Shown one piece after another: positions 32,984 through 40,901 of a stretch of DNA of 64,000 bases. The notes beneath the pieces were generated by a model. It searched no databases, was not told the origin of the DNA, and saw nothing but the letters and a program-made list of their open reading frames with translations. The stretch covers positions 680,996 to 744,995 of the forward strand of contig NZ_JAPRAQ010000002.1 in assembly GCF_029989365.1 (NCBI RefSeq), given 5' to 3'. The DNA is from Bradyrhizobium sp. Arg816. GTDB taxonomy: Bacteria > Pseudomonadota > Alphaproteobacteria > Rhizobiales > Xanthobacteraceae. Every line of letters starts with the position of its first letter. The stretch's first letter is position 1. The translations under genes and the position numbers were made by a program.

Positions 32984-33754
32984 GTGACCGGAGACGGCGC
33001 ACGCACCTCGCGCAGCTTTGCGATCATCCTGATCGTGCATCTCGCCGTGCTCGTGCTCTGGCAGGTCGCGGTCGATGCCTTCCACGTGCCGAAATTCATC
33101 CTGCCCTCCCCGCTCGCGACGATGCAGACGCTGGGCACCGCGAGCTATGCCTGGGGCGCCAACACCCTTGTCACCGCGATCGAGATCCTCGGCGGCTTCG
33201 CGCTCGGCGCGTTCGTCGGCGTCGCGCTGGCCGTGATCTTCAGCTGGGCACCGCTGCTCAGCCTCGTGCTGCTGCCGCTGTTCGTGACGATGAACATGAT
33301 CCCGAAGGTCGCGCTCGGCCCACTCTTCATCGTCTGGTTCTCCTACGGGATCGTGCCGAACATCTTGATCGCCTTCAGCATCTGCTTCTTCCCGATCCTG
33401 CTGACCACCGCGCGCGGCCTGCGCGAGGTCGAGCCTGATCTGCTCGACCTCGTCAAATCGCTGCGCGGCTCGCGCTGGACGCTGTTCCGCAAGATCCAGT
33501 TGCCGGGATCGTTGCCTTTCGTGTTCTCCGGCATGAAGGTCGGCGCGATCCTTGCGGTGGCCGGCGCAATCGTCGGCGAGTTCATCGCCTCCGAGCGCGG
33601 GCTCGGCTATCTCATGATCCAGGTGCAGTCGTCGCTCGACACGCCCGCGATGGTGATGGCCGTCGTGCTTCTGACCCTGCTCGGCGTCGCTCTCTACGGC
33701 CTGGTCCTCGCCCTCGAGCGCATGTTCGTGGTCGGCGACGCCAGGCAAACTTAG
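32984..33754 (+). CDS. ABC transporter permease (BPD family)
   Basis: This 256-residue inner-membrane permease has about six transmembrane segments. The EAA loop with the conserved Gly is seen in LREVEPDLLDLVKSLRGSRW, TLFRKIQLPGSLPFVFSGMK (ending near residue 190). It is of the SsuC/TauC/ThiX type. The GTG at 32984 follows GGGAG by 7 nt; a TTG at 32912 is an alternative but overlaps an operator. It is the first gene of a five-gene operon ending with the ATPase at 36674. Confidence 0.9.
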   Translation: MTGDGARTSRSFAIILIVHLAVLVLWQVAVDAFHVPKFILPSPLATMQTLGTASYAWGANTLVTAIEILGGFALGAFVGVALAVIFSWAPLLSLVLLPLFVTMNMIPKVALGPLFIVWFSYGIVPNILIAFSICFFPILLTTARGLREVEPDLLDLVKSLRGSRWTLFRKIQLPGSLPFVFSGMKVGAILAVAGAIVGEFIASERGLGYLMIQVQSSLDTPAMVMAVVLLTLLGVALYGLVLALERMFVVGDARQT

Positions 33755-33769
33755 CTAAAGGAACGATCC

Positions 33770-34807
33770 ATGCTGCTCACCCGCCAGACGCTGCCGAAGA
33801 CGATCCCGGATATCGCAGCCCTCGACGATCTCCTGTGCCGGCCGACCCAGGCGCTGATCGACGACCTCGACAAGGTCGAAGGCGACATCATGATCCTCGG
33901 CGTCGCCGGCAAGATGGGACCGACGCTGGCGGGGCTCGCGAAAGCTGCCGCACCCGACCGCCGCGTCATCGGCGTCGCCCGCTTCAGCGACCCGAGCGTC
34001 AAGGACTGGCTGCACGCGCGCGGCGTCGAGACCATCAATTGCGACCTGATGGACGAGAGCGCGGTTCAGGCCCTGCCGAAGGCACCCAACATCGTCTTCA
34101 TGGCCGGCCGCAAGTTCGGCGCCGAGGGCGATCTGTCGCTGACTTGGGCGATGAACGCGCATGTGCCGGCGCTGGTCGCACAGGCCTTCCCGACGTCGCG
34201 CATCGTGGCGTTCTCGACCGGCTGCATCTATCCCTTCGTCCCCATCGACGGCAAGGGCGCGACCGAGGACATGGCGCCGAACCCGCCCGGCGAATACGCC
34301 CAGTCCTGCGTCGGCCGCGAGCGCATGTTCGAGTACTTTTCGCGCAAGTTTTCGACGCCCGGCCGCCTGTTCCGGCTCAATTACGCAATCGACATGCGCT
34401 ATGGCGTGCTGCACGACATCGCGACAAAGGTGCTCACGGGCACCCCGATCGATGTCGGCCTCGGCCATGTCAATTTCATCTGGCAGGGCGATGCGTCCGC
34501 GCAGGCGCTGCGGTGCCTTGCGCATTGCACCGCGCCGACCTCGCCGATCAACGTCAGCGGCCACGAGATTTTGGCGGTGCGAGATCTCGCAGCAAAATTC
34601 GGCGCGCGCTTCGGCCGCGCGCCGGAGCTGACAGGCAAGGAAGAGCCGACGGCCTGGCTGACCGACACGTCCAGGGCCGTCGAGCTGTTCGACCTGCCGG
34701 TGGTCGACACCGAGCAGTTGATCGCCTGGACCGCGGACTGGGTGTCCCGCGCCATGCCAAGCCTCGGCAAGCCCACCAAATACGAGGTGCGCGATGGACG
34801 CTACTGA
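33770..34807 (+). CDS. NAD-dependent epimerase/dehydratase-like protein
   Basis: This 345-residue protein is of the extended SDR (epimerase) type. The cofactor loop is IMILGVAGKMGPTLAGLAKA, with GxxGxxG altered to GVAGKMG. The Ser/Tyr/Lys core is probably in IVAFSTGCIYPFV and the later segment GEYAQSCVGRERMFEYF, where Tyr is followed by CVGRE rather than the usual YxxxK. If the catalytic Lys is truly absent, activity may differ from classical epimerases. The gene starts 16 bp after the permease with AAAGGAA, and overlaps the next gene by 14 bp. It is part of the importer operon. Confidence 0.82.
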   Translation: MLLTRQTLPKTIPDIAALDDLLCRPTQALIDDLDKVEGDIMILGVAGKMGPTLAGLAKAAAPDRRVIGVARFSDPSVKDWLHARGVETINCDLMDESAVQALPKAPNIVFMAGRKFGAEGDLSLTWAMNAHVPALVAQAFPTSRIVAFSTGCIYPFVPIDGKGATEDMAPNPPGEYAQSCVGRERMFEYFSRKFSTPGRLFRLNYAIDMRYGVLHDIATKVLTGTPIDVGLGHVNFIWQGDASAQALRCLAHCTAPTSPINVSGHEILAVRDLAAKFGARFGRAPELTGKEEPTAWLTDTSRAVELFDLPVVDTEQLIAWTADWVSRAMPSLGKPTKYEVRDGRY

Positions 34808-35615
34808 CGGTCCGCCCATCCTCAAGCTCGGCGTCGACGACGCGATCGCCGGGCTCGTGCTGTCGACGGAAGCGCAGTGGAACCAGACCGAGGACGACTG
34901 GCGCGTCTTCCTGCGCGATGGCGTGGTGTTCGGCATTCGCGACGGCATGCGGCTGGTCGCGACCGCGGCGCTGCTGCCCTATTCCGACAACAACGCCTGG
35001 ATCAGCATGGTGCTGGTATCAGGCACGCATCGCCGCCGCGGCCTCGCCACCCGTCTCGTCGATGCCTGCCTGGAAACCGCGCGCAGGAACGGCCTGACGA
35101 GCTGGCTCGACGCGACGCCCGACGGCGCCGCCGTCTACGGGCCGCTCGGATTCACGCCGACGTTGCAACTGCGCCGGCTGAAGTTGGTGAAATCCAGGCG
35201 AGCCGAAGCCTCGCCGCCTTCATCGACGACCATCGATGCGCTGCGGGCGCGGGACCGGCGCGCCACCGGTTTCGACCGCACCGCGCTCCTCTCCGCCATC
35301 GCCCTGCGCTCCGGCTCGCGCATCGTCGCCGCGCATGGCGCCATCGCGCTGGTTCGCGACGGCCGAACCGCGCGTCATATCGGGCCGTTGTTTGCCAACA
35401 ATGCCACGCCGGCGCTGGCCCTGGTTCATGCGATCGCGCGCTCCGAGACCGGCCCGATTCTGATCGATGCCGTTGCGTCGCAAGCCGCATTCCTGGACGG
35501 ATTGACCGCCTCGGGCTGGACCATCGAGCGACCGTTCCAGCGCATGCGGTTTGGCCCCGCCACCATCGCTGCCAAGGAAACGCCATTCGCCGTCGCCGGC
35601 CCTGAATTCGGATAG
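34794..35615 (+). CDS. GNAT-family N-acetyltransferase
   Basis: This 273-residue protein has an N-terminal GNAT fold: AWISMVLVSGTHRRRGLATR is the acetyl-CoA binding motif (R/Q-x-x-G-x-G/A), followed by LVDACLETARRNGLTSWLDA and AAVYGPLGFTPTLQLRRL. A second domain (about residues 140-270) carries SSTTIDALRARDRRATGFDR and a second GNAT-like fold, as in two-domain GNATs. It overlaps the epimerase-like gene by 14 bp. The acetyl acceptor is unknown, but co-transcription with an importer, an epimerase and an aldolase suggests a step in the catabolism of an imported compound. Confidence 0.85.
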   Translation: MDATDGPPILKLGVDDAIAGLVLSTEAQWNQTEDDWRVFLRDGVVFGIRDGMRLVATAALLPYSDNNAWISMVLVSGTHRRRGLATRLVDACLETARRNGLTSWLDATPDGAAVYGPLGFTPTLQLRRLKLVKSRRAEASPPSSTTIDALRARDRRATGFDRTALLSAIALRSGSRIVAAHGAIALVRDGRTARHIGPLFANNATPALALVHAIARSETGPILIDAVASQAAFLDGLTASGWTIERPFQRMRFGPATIAAKETPFAVAGPEFG

Positions 35616-35621
35616 GACATC

Positions 35622-36677
35622 ATGCACCACAGCCAGATCAACAGCGACGTCCGCAAGCTGATCGCCGATGGCACCGTGCTACCGGCGCACCCTCTCGCGC
35701 TCACGGCGGAGCGCCAGCTCGACAAAAAGCATCAGCGCGCGCTGACGCGCTACTACATCGACGCCGGCTCGGGCGGCCTTGCGGTCGGCGTCCACACCAC
35801 GCAATTCGCGATCCGCGATGTCGGTCTCTATCGCCCGGTGCTCGAACTCGCCGCCGAGACCGCAGCCAACTGGACCAGGCGGCCGCTGGCGATGGTCGCA
35901 GGGCTCGCCGGTCCAACAAGCCAGGCAACGGCTGAGGCCCGCACCGCGCGCGATATCGGCTATCACGCAGGGCTTCTCAGCCTCGCCGCGATGAAGAGCG
36001 CCTCCGAGGATGAGATCATTGCGCATTGCACGGCGGTCGCCGCCGAGATCCCGCTGGTCGGCTTCTATCTCCAGCCGGCCGTCGGCGGGGTCGTCCTGTC
36101 GAGCCGGTTCTGGCAGCGCTTCGCCGCGATCGACAATGTGATCGCGATCAAGATCGCGCCGTTCAACCGCTATCGCACGCTCGACGTGCTGCGCGGCGTC
36201 GCGGCCGCCGGTGCGCTCGACCGCGTCGCGCTCTACACCGGCAATGACGACCACATCCTGCTCGACCTGATGCTGCCGTTCGACCTCCGCGACAAGGGCA
36301 TCACCACGCGCACTTACTTCAAAGGCGGCCTGCTCGGCCATTGGTCGGTGTGGACCGCGAGCGCCATCAAACAGTTCGAGCGCTGCAAGGCGGCGCGACA
36401 CAAGGAGGCCGTGCCGGCCGATCTGCTCGCCCTCGATGCCCGCGTCACCGATTGCAACAGCGCCTTCTTCGACGTCGCCAACAATTTTCACGGCTGCATC
36501 GCCGGTTGCCACGAGGTGCTGCGGCGTCAGGGCCTGATGCAGGGCCTGTGGTGCCTCGACCCGAACGAGGGCCTCAGCCCCGGCCAGAAGGAGGAGATCG
36601 ACCGCGTCTATCGCGAGCACGCCGACCTCGGCGACGATGCGTTCGTCGCCTCCAATCTGAGCAAATGGCTGGCATGA
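35622..36677 (+). CDS. Dihydrodipicolinate synthase-family aldolase
   Basis: This 351-residue protein is of the DapA/NanA (class I aldolase) family. The Schiff-base Lys is in NVIAIKIAPFNRYRTLDVLR (about residue 185), and AGSGGLAVGVHTTQFAI is close to the family Gly-rich motif. VALYTGNDDHILLDLMLPFD is a typical strand. The C-terminal helices (VLRRQGLMQGLWCLDPNEGL) complete a longer than usual protein (DapA is about 290). Members cleave or form 2-keto acids. It is the fourth gene in the operon, 6 bp after the GNAT gene. The substrate is unknown. Confidence 0.88.
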   Translation: MHHSQINSDVRKLIADGTVLPAHPLALTAERQLDKKHQRALTRYYIDAGSGGLAVGVHTTQFAIRDVGLYRPVLELAAETAANWTRRPLAMVAGLAGPTSQATAEARTARDIGYHAGLLSLAAMKSASEDEIIAHCTAVAAEIPLVGFYLQPAVGGVVLSSRFWQRFAAIDNVIAIKIAPFNRYRTLDVLRGVAAAGALDRVALYTGNDDHILLDLMLPFDLRDKGITTRTYFKGGLLGHWSVWTASAIKQFERCKAARHKEAVPADLLALDARVTDCNSAFFDVANNFHGCIAGCHEVLRRQGLMQGLWCLDPNEGLSPGQKEEIDRVYREHADLGDDAFVASNLSKWLA

Positions 36678-37447
36678 GCGCCGAGCCCTTCATCAGCCTG
36701 AGCGGCGTCCGAAAGGTCTATCGCAGCGGCGGCGCCGAGTTCCTGGCGGTGTCCGACGTCACGATGGACGTGCGGGAAGGTGAGCTCGTCTCGCTGGTCG
36801 GCCCCTCCGGCTGCGGCAAGACCACGGTGATGAAGATCTTGGCCGGCCTGCACGGCGCCGACGGCGGCACCATCAGAATTGGCAATGCCAAAAGCCCGTT
36901 TGATCCGACCCGCGACATCGGCATGGTGTTCCAGCAGGCGCTGCTGCTGAAGTGGCGCACCATCCTGGACAACGTGCTGTTGCCGGCCGAGATCGTGGGA
37001 CTGCCGATGAAAGCCGCGCGCGAGCGGGCGCGCGATCTGCTCAACCTGGTCGGGCTTGCCGGCTACGAGCAGAAATATCCGCGAGAGCTCTCAGGCGGCA
37101 TGCAGCAGCGCACCGCGATCGCGCGGGCCTTCATTCATGATCCAAAACTGATTCTGATGGACGAGCCGTTCGGGGCGCTGGACGCCCTGACGCGCGAGCA
37201 GATGAATCTGGAGATGCTGCGGATCTGGCGCGAGAGCGGCAAGACCATCATCTTCGTCACGCACTCGATCCAGGAAGCCGTGTTCCTGTCCTCGCACTGC
37301 GCCGTGCTGACGGCGGGCCCTGCGAAGATGGCCGACTACTTCCCGATCGACCTGCCCTTCCCGCGCGACCTGCCGCTGAAGACCACGGATGCGTTCGGCG
37401 CCTATGCGCGGCGGATCTATGCGAAGCTGGGGCTGGGTGCGGCTTGA
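36674..37447 (+). CDS. ABC transporter ATP-binding protein
   Basis: This 257-residue ATPase powers the importer. Walker A is GPSGCGKT (residues 43-50), the Q-loop QQ is at 87-88, the signature LSGGMQQR at 139-146, Walker B LILMDEP at 159-165 with the D-loop GALDALT, and the switch His is H197 in FVTHSIQEA. It is of the SsuB/TauB/NrtD type, consistent with an NMT1-like binding protein. The ATG at 36674 overlaps the aldolase stop (ATGA). It closes the five-gene operon. Confidence 0.93.
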   Translation: MSAEPFISLSGVRKVYRSGGAEFLAVSDVTMDVREGELVSLVGPSGCGKTTVMKILAGLHGADGGTIRIGNAKSPFDPTRDIGMVFQQALLLKWRTILDNVLLPAEIVGLPMKAARERARDLLNLVGLAGYEQKYPRELSGGMQQRTAIARAFIHDPKLILMDEPFGALDALTREQMNLEMLRIWRESGKTIIFVTHSIQEAVFLSSHCAVLTAGPAKMADYFPIDLPFPRDLPLKTTDAFGAYARRIYAKLGLGAA

Positions 37448-37450
37448 GTC

Positions 37451-37538
37451 CGTAGCCCGGATGGAGCGAAGCGTAATCCGGGGCGGTGCCGTTGACGTGC
37501 GAGATCCCGGATTTCGCTGCGCTCCATCCGGGCTACGG
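37451..37538. repeat. REP-like palindromic repeat, full copy
   Basis: Full two-arm copy (CGTAGCCCGGATGGAGCG and CGCTCCATCCGGGCTACGG) between the convergent ATPase and TRAP binding-protein genes. The inner arms contain AATCCGGGG and CCCGGATTTCG. It may serve as a transcription end. Confidence 0.85.
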
Positions 37539-37575
37539 AAGCGGGGCGCGGCGTAGTCACCGCGCCCCTTCACAC

Positions 37576-38667
37576 TCAGCTCTTGTTGCGCATCTTGCTG
37601 AGCAGATAGTTGTCGTAGAAGTTTTCCGCGATCTGCGTGTAGAACAGCAGCTCCTTCATATAGGCGTCATGGCTTTCCTTGGTGCGCTTGAACAAATCGC
37701 TCTTGGCGGCGAGCTCGTTCAGGTGCTCCTGGGTCGCGTTGTAGCAGGCTTCCAGCACCGGCTGCGGGAACGCCTTCAGCTCCGCGCCGTTGGCGATCAG
37801 CCGCTTCAGCGCCGCCGGATTCACGCTGTCGTATTTCTCCAGCATCCAGGCACCGGCGGCCGAGGCGGCCTGATTGACGATCGCCTGGTACTGCTTCGGC
37901 AAGCTCGCCCACTTCTCGTCATTGACGATCATGTGCAGCATCGCACCGCCTTCCCACCAGCCGGGGAAGTAATAGTACTTGGCGACCTTCTGGAAACCGA
38001 GCTTCTCGTCGTCATAGGGACCGACGAATTCAGCGGCGTCGATCGAGCCCTTCTCCAGCGCCGCATAGACGTCGCCGCCGGCGAGCTGCTGCGGCACGAT
38101 GCCGAGCCTGGCCAGCACATGGCCGCCCATGCCGGCGATGCGGAATTTGAGGCCCTTGAGATCGTCGACGGTCTTGATCTCCTTGCGGAACCAGCCGCCC
38201 ATCTGGGTGCCGGAATTGCCGCAGAGGATGGCGTGCGTCTTGAACGGCTTCAGCGCCTCGTTGGTGAGATCGGCGCCGCCGCCGAAATACCACCAGGATT
38301 CCTGGTGGCGATGGTTCATGCCGAACGGTGCGCCGGTGGCGTAGGCCAGCGCCGGCTCCTTGCCGATGTAGAAATACAGCGGCGTCTGCGCCATCTCGAC
38401 GGACGCGACGCTGACGGCATCGAGCGCCTGCAGGCCGGGAACGAGCTCGCCGGCCGCAAAGGTCTGGATCTGGAATTTGTTGTCGGTGGCTTCCGCAACG
38501 TATTTCGCAAAGGTCTGTGCCGTGCCGTAGATGGTGTCGAGCGACTTCGGGAAGCTCGAGGTCAGGCGCCATTTGATCTCCGGCGCGCCTTGCGCAATCG
38601 CAGGTGCAGCAACCAGCGTCGTCGCGCCCGCGACCGCGCCGCCCTTGAGGAATGTACGGCGTTTCAT
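37576..38667 (-). CDS. TRAP transporter substrate-binding protein (DctP family), orphan
   Basis: This 363-residue periplasmic binding protein starts MKRRTFLKGGAVAGATTLVA, a twin-arginine (Tat) signal with RRTFLK. The DctP domain shows WRLTSSFPKSLDTIYGTAQT, AAGELVPGLQALDAVSVASV, and the family Arg in RIAGMGG that contacts the carboxylate. The substrate is probably a 2-oxo acid or related carboxylate. The membrane subunits DctQ and DctM are not adjacent, so it may partner a transporter elsewhere. GGGAGAG precedes the ATG. Confidence 0.9.
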   Translation of the reverse strand: MKRRTFLKGGAVAGATTLVAAPAIAQGAPEIKWRLTSSFPKSLDTIYGTAQTFAKYVAEATDNKFQIQTFAAGELVPGLQALDAVSVASVEMAQTPLYFYIGKEPALAYATGAPFGMNHRHQESWWYFGGGADLTNEALKPFKTHAILCGNSGTQMGGWFRKEIKTVDDLKGLKFRIAGMGGHVLARLGIVPQQLAGGDVYAALEKGSIDAAEFVGPYDDEKLGFQKVAKYYYFPGWWEGGAMLHMIVNDEKWASLPKQYQAIVNQAASAAGAWMLEKYDSVNPAALKRLIANGAELKAFPQPVLEACYNATQEHLNELAAKSDLFKRTKESHDAYMKELLFYTQIAENFYDNYLLSKMRNKS

Positions 38668-38778
38668 GTTGGGGTCTCTCCCTGGAAGTTAGTTTCAAAC
38701 ATATCGGCGTCTGGCCACGGTCTTCGCGGACCGTTTGCCCGTTCCTATAGCGGAGTTCAAGCTGGGAGCGGAAGGCCT

Positions 38779-38817
38779 GTAGCCCCGGATGGAGCGCAGC
38801 TAAATCCGGGCTACAGG
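38779..38817. repeat. Short REP-like repeat
   Basis: TGTAGCCCCGGATGGAGCGC, then AGCTAAATCCGGGCTACA, a compact copy in which the two arms nearly touch. It lies between the TRAP binding-protein gene and the small gene at 38831. Confidence 0.65.
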
Positions 38818-38830
38818 GGACGAGGTGCCC

Positions 38831-39088
38831 TTAAAGCAGCTTCGCGCTCACGAACAACGCACGCACGGCGTTGGTCGCCTGCACCGCGAGCATGGCGTTG
38901 TCGGCGGCGCCTTCGAGCGCCGCGACCGCCTCTTCATGGAGCGAGCGGAATTCCATCCACTCGACCGATTTGAAGTTGGTGAGGAATTGATAGGCCTGGC
39001 CGACGGTCGCAATCGCCAGCGTGTCGCCATTCAGCTTGATCTTGAACGTCGTACGCAGCGGGGTCTCGGAACTCTGGGGATCACTCAT
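38831..39088 (-). CDS. Small hypothetical protein
   Basis: This 85-residue protein (MSDPQSSETPLRTTFKIKLN, then GDTLAIATVGQAYQFLTNFK, then SVEWMEFRSLHEEAVAALEG) has no signal peptide or membrane segment. The N-terminal part may form strands and the C-terminal part is helical. The pattern looks like a conserved cytoplasmic family of Bradyrhizobium. The ATG at 39088 is the only good start. Function unknown. Confidence 0.75.
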   Translation of the reverse strand: MSDPQSSETPLRTTFKIKLNGDTLAIATVGQAYQFLTNFKSVEWMEFRSLHEEAVAALEGAADNAMLAVQATNAVRALFVSAKLL

Positions 39089-39152
39089 GGGCTGCTTCTG
39101 GAGGATGACGGCTTAACGAAGGGAAAACGGCAGCCCCGCCGTTCGGCAAATA

Positions 39153-40205
39153 TCAGGAGTCGGTGCTGGCGCGTTGCGCGGCTATCGCCGATCCACTCAG
39201 GCTCGGCACCACGACCAGGCGGTTGAACTCGCCATTGTCCCAGGCCTTCAGGAAACGATCATAGTCCTTGATCGAGACGCAGCCGTTGGAGTCGCCGCGC
39301 GGTCCGAGCATGTAGCTGTGGGTGAGCAGCCCGACGCGGCCAAGCGCGCTGGTACCCTCGGTCGGCGTCAGGCGCAGCGCGCGGATGCCGTGGAACAGCT
39401 TTTCACGCGGCTTCAGATCGTAGGTCGCGGGCGGGGTCGCGCCGACCATGCGCTGGTCGACATGATTGGGGTCGTCCATCAGCGCGCCCATGCCCGAATG
39501 GGCTTCCAGCGCGACGCCGCTCGGCAGGTAAAGCGCCTTGGCCTTGATGTCATAGACCGCCGTGCGCGAATCGTAGCCGAGGGCGCCGAGATCCGGCGCC
39601 TTGGCGAACAGGCCGTCGCCGGGCGTCAGCGAGGCCAGCTTGATCTTGTCGGTAAACTTCTCGAAGAAGTTGCGATTGTCGACCCTGGGATTGGTCTCGG
39701 CATAGGCCTGGCTCGAGGCGATCTGGGACGCGAGGTCTGCCTGGGCCGGGCGCGAGCGCGGCACCGGGACGGCGTCGGCGCGCTGCGACGGCCTGGTCTC
39801 GTCAACCCTGGTCTCGTCAACCACGTGCCGGTCGTCATCGGTCAGGGTCGAGCGCCATTCGTCGCCCTGGAGCTTTTGGGCCAGCATCGCCCTGGCGTCG
39901 CGCAGCTTGAGCTGGACCGCGCTCACCGCGGAGCGCTCCAGCGTCCGCAGGCCGAAATCACGGGCGGGCGGGCTGCTGGATACCGAAGCGAAACGGTCGT
40001 CAAACGAAGGGCCATTGGCCGGAGGCAGTGCGGTGGCCGGAGGCAGTGAGGCGGTGACCAGCGGCGTCGAATCGCCCATATCCGCGACCCACGCGGCAGC
40101 TCCCAGTGCCAGCGCGACGGCGGCCAAAGACAGCAGTATCGTCTCCGCTCGCCCAATACGGCGGCGCGACAACAGCCTTTCGGCGCTTGCGCGGTCGGAA
40201 ACCAT
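39153..40205 (-). CDS. DUF2778/Tlde1-like (L,D-transpeptidase-fold) membrane protein
   Basis: This 350-residue protein has one N-terminal transmembrane helix (ETILLSLAAVALALGAAAWV), a Pro/Ala/Arg linker, and a C-terminal DUF2778 domain from about residue 210. The motif HSGMGALMDDPNHVDQ, and then LLTHSYMLGPRGDSNGCVSI with His and Cys, is the catalytic pattern of Tlde1-type enzymes, which cut or exchange peptidoglycan stem peptides. In Salmonella a relative is a type VI effector; here the membrane anchor suggests a house-keeping envelope enzyme. No type VI genes are nearby. The ATG at 40205 was chosen. Confidence 0.85.
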   Translation of the reverse strand: MVSDRASAERLLSRRRIGRAETILLSLAAVALALGAAAWVADMGDSTPLVTASLPPATALPPANGPSFDDRFASVSSSPPARDFGLRTLERSAVSAVQLKLRDARAMLAQKLQGDEWRSTLTDDDRHVVDETRVDETRPSQRADAVPVPRSRPAQADLASQIASSQAYAETNPRVDNRNFFEKFTDKIKLASLTPGDGLFAKAPDLGALGYDSRTAVYDIKAKALYLPSGVALEAHSGMGALMDDPNHVDQRMVGATPPATYDLKPREKLFHGIRALRLTPTEGTSALGRVGLLTHSYMLGPRGDSNGCVSIKDYDRFLKAWDNGEFNRLVVVPSLSGSAIAAQRASTDS

Positions 40206-40326
40206 CAGATCCCCAAATCGACCCCCGGAGGGCCCAACCCCCGTCCGGAGACTCTATACCAGCTATCGCATTGGGAGCCAAAAGTTAGGCATAATCGCGG
40301 CCGGCAAGCCCCCTCTGAGGTATCCA

Positions 40327-40767
40327 ATGACCGATCCTTTCGATCTAGAGCGCTTCGTCAGGGCCCAGGACCCGGTTTTTCGCGACGTCCAGGGGGAGCT
40401 GGCCCGGGGCCGGAAACAGACTCACTGGATGTGGTTCGTCTTCCCGCAGATCGCCGGCCTCGGCTTCAGCGCCATGTCGCAGCGCTACGCCATCGGCTCG
40501 CGCGGGGAGGCCAGAGCCTACCTCGCCCACCCCGTGCTCGGTCCGCGCCTCATTGAATGCACCACGCTCGTGCTTGCCGTCGAGGGACGAACCATCAACG
40601 CGATCCTCGGCGCGCCCGATGACTCCAAATTCCGCTCGTCGATGACGTTGTTCGGCGCAGTCTCCGACGAACCCGTCTTCGACCAGGCGCTCGCCCGATA
40701 TTTCGCAGGCGAGCGCGACAACGCGACGCTGGAGATGCTCGCCAAGCTCGATCGGTCGGCGCGCTAG
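40327..40767 (+). CDS. DUF1810 protein
   Basis: This 146-residue protein matches the DUF1810 family: MTDPFDLERFVRAQDPVFRD, then GRKQTHWMWFVFPQIAGLGF, then SQRYAIGSRGEARAYLAHPV. In the family these are the core motifs (QThWMWFvFPQ and Srx YaI). A related calpastatin-like annotation is common but unsupported; the function is unknown. The ATG at 40327 gives the family N-terminus, although the frame is open far upstream. It is divergent from the DUF2778 gene. Confidence 0.9.
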   Translation: MTDPFDLERFVRAQDPVFRDVQGELARGRKQTHWMWFVFPQIAGLGFSAMSQRYAIGSRGEARAYLAHPVLGPRLIECTTLVLAVEGRTINAILGAPDDSKFRSSMTLFGAVSDEPVFDQALARYFAGERDNATLEMLAKLDRSAR

Positions 40768-40901
40768 CGCGACCTGCGTTTGGATGAATGGACGCATGCA
40801 GGCGGGGCATGGCGGCCGGCAGCGTAAACTCCGGATTAACACCGGCTGCCTATCGTTTGCGCAGAATAATTTTCTTCCCCGCGCCAATTGCCGGACAGAT
40901 C

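Noticed and set aside
37486..38973. A 495-codon open frame antisense to the TRAP binding-protein gene.
   Set aside because: Its product has no recognisable motif, while the minus strand encodes a DctP protein with a Tat signal.
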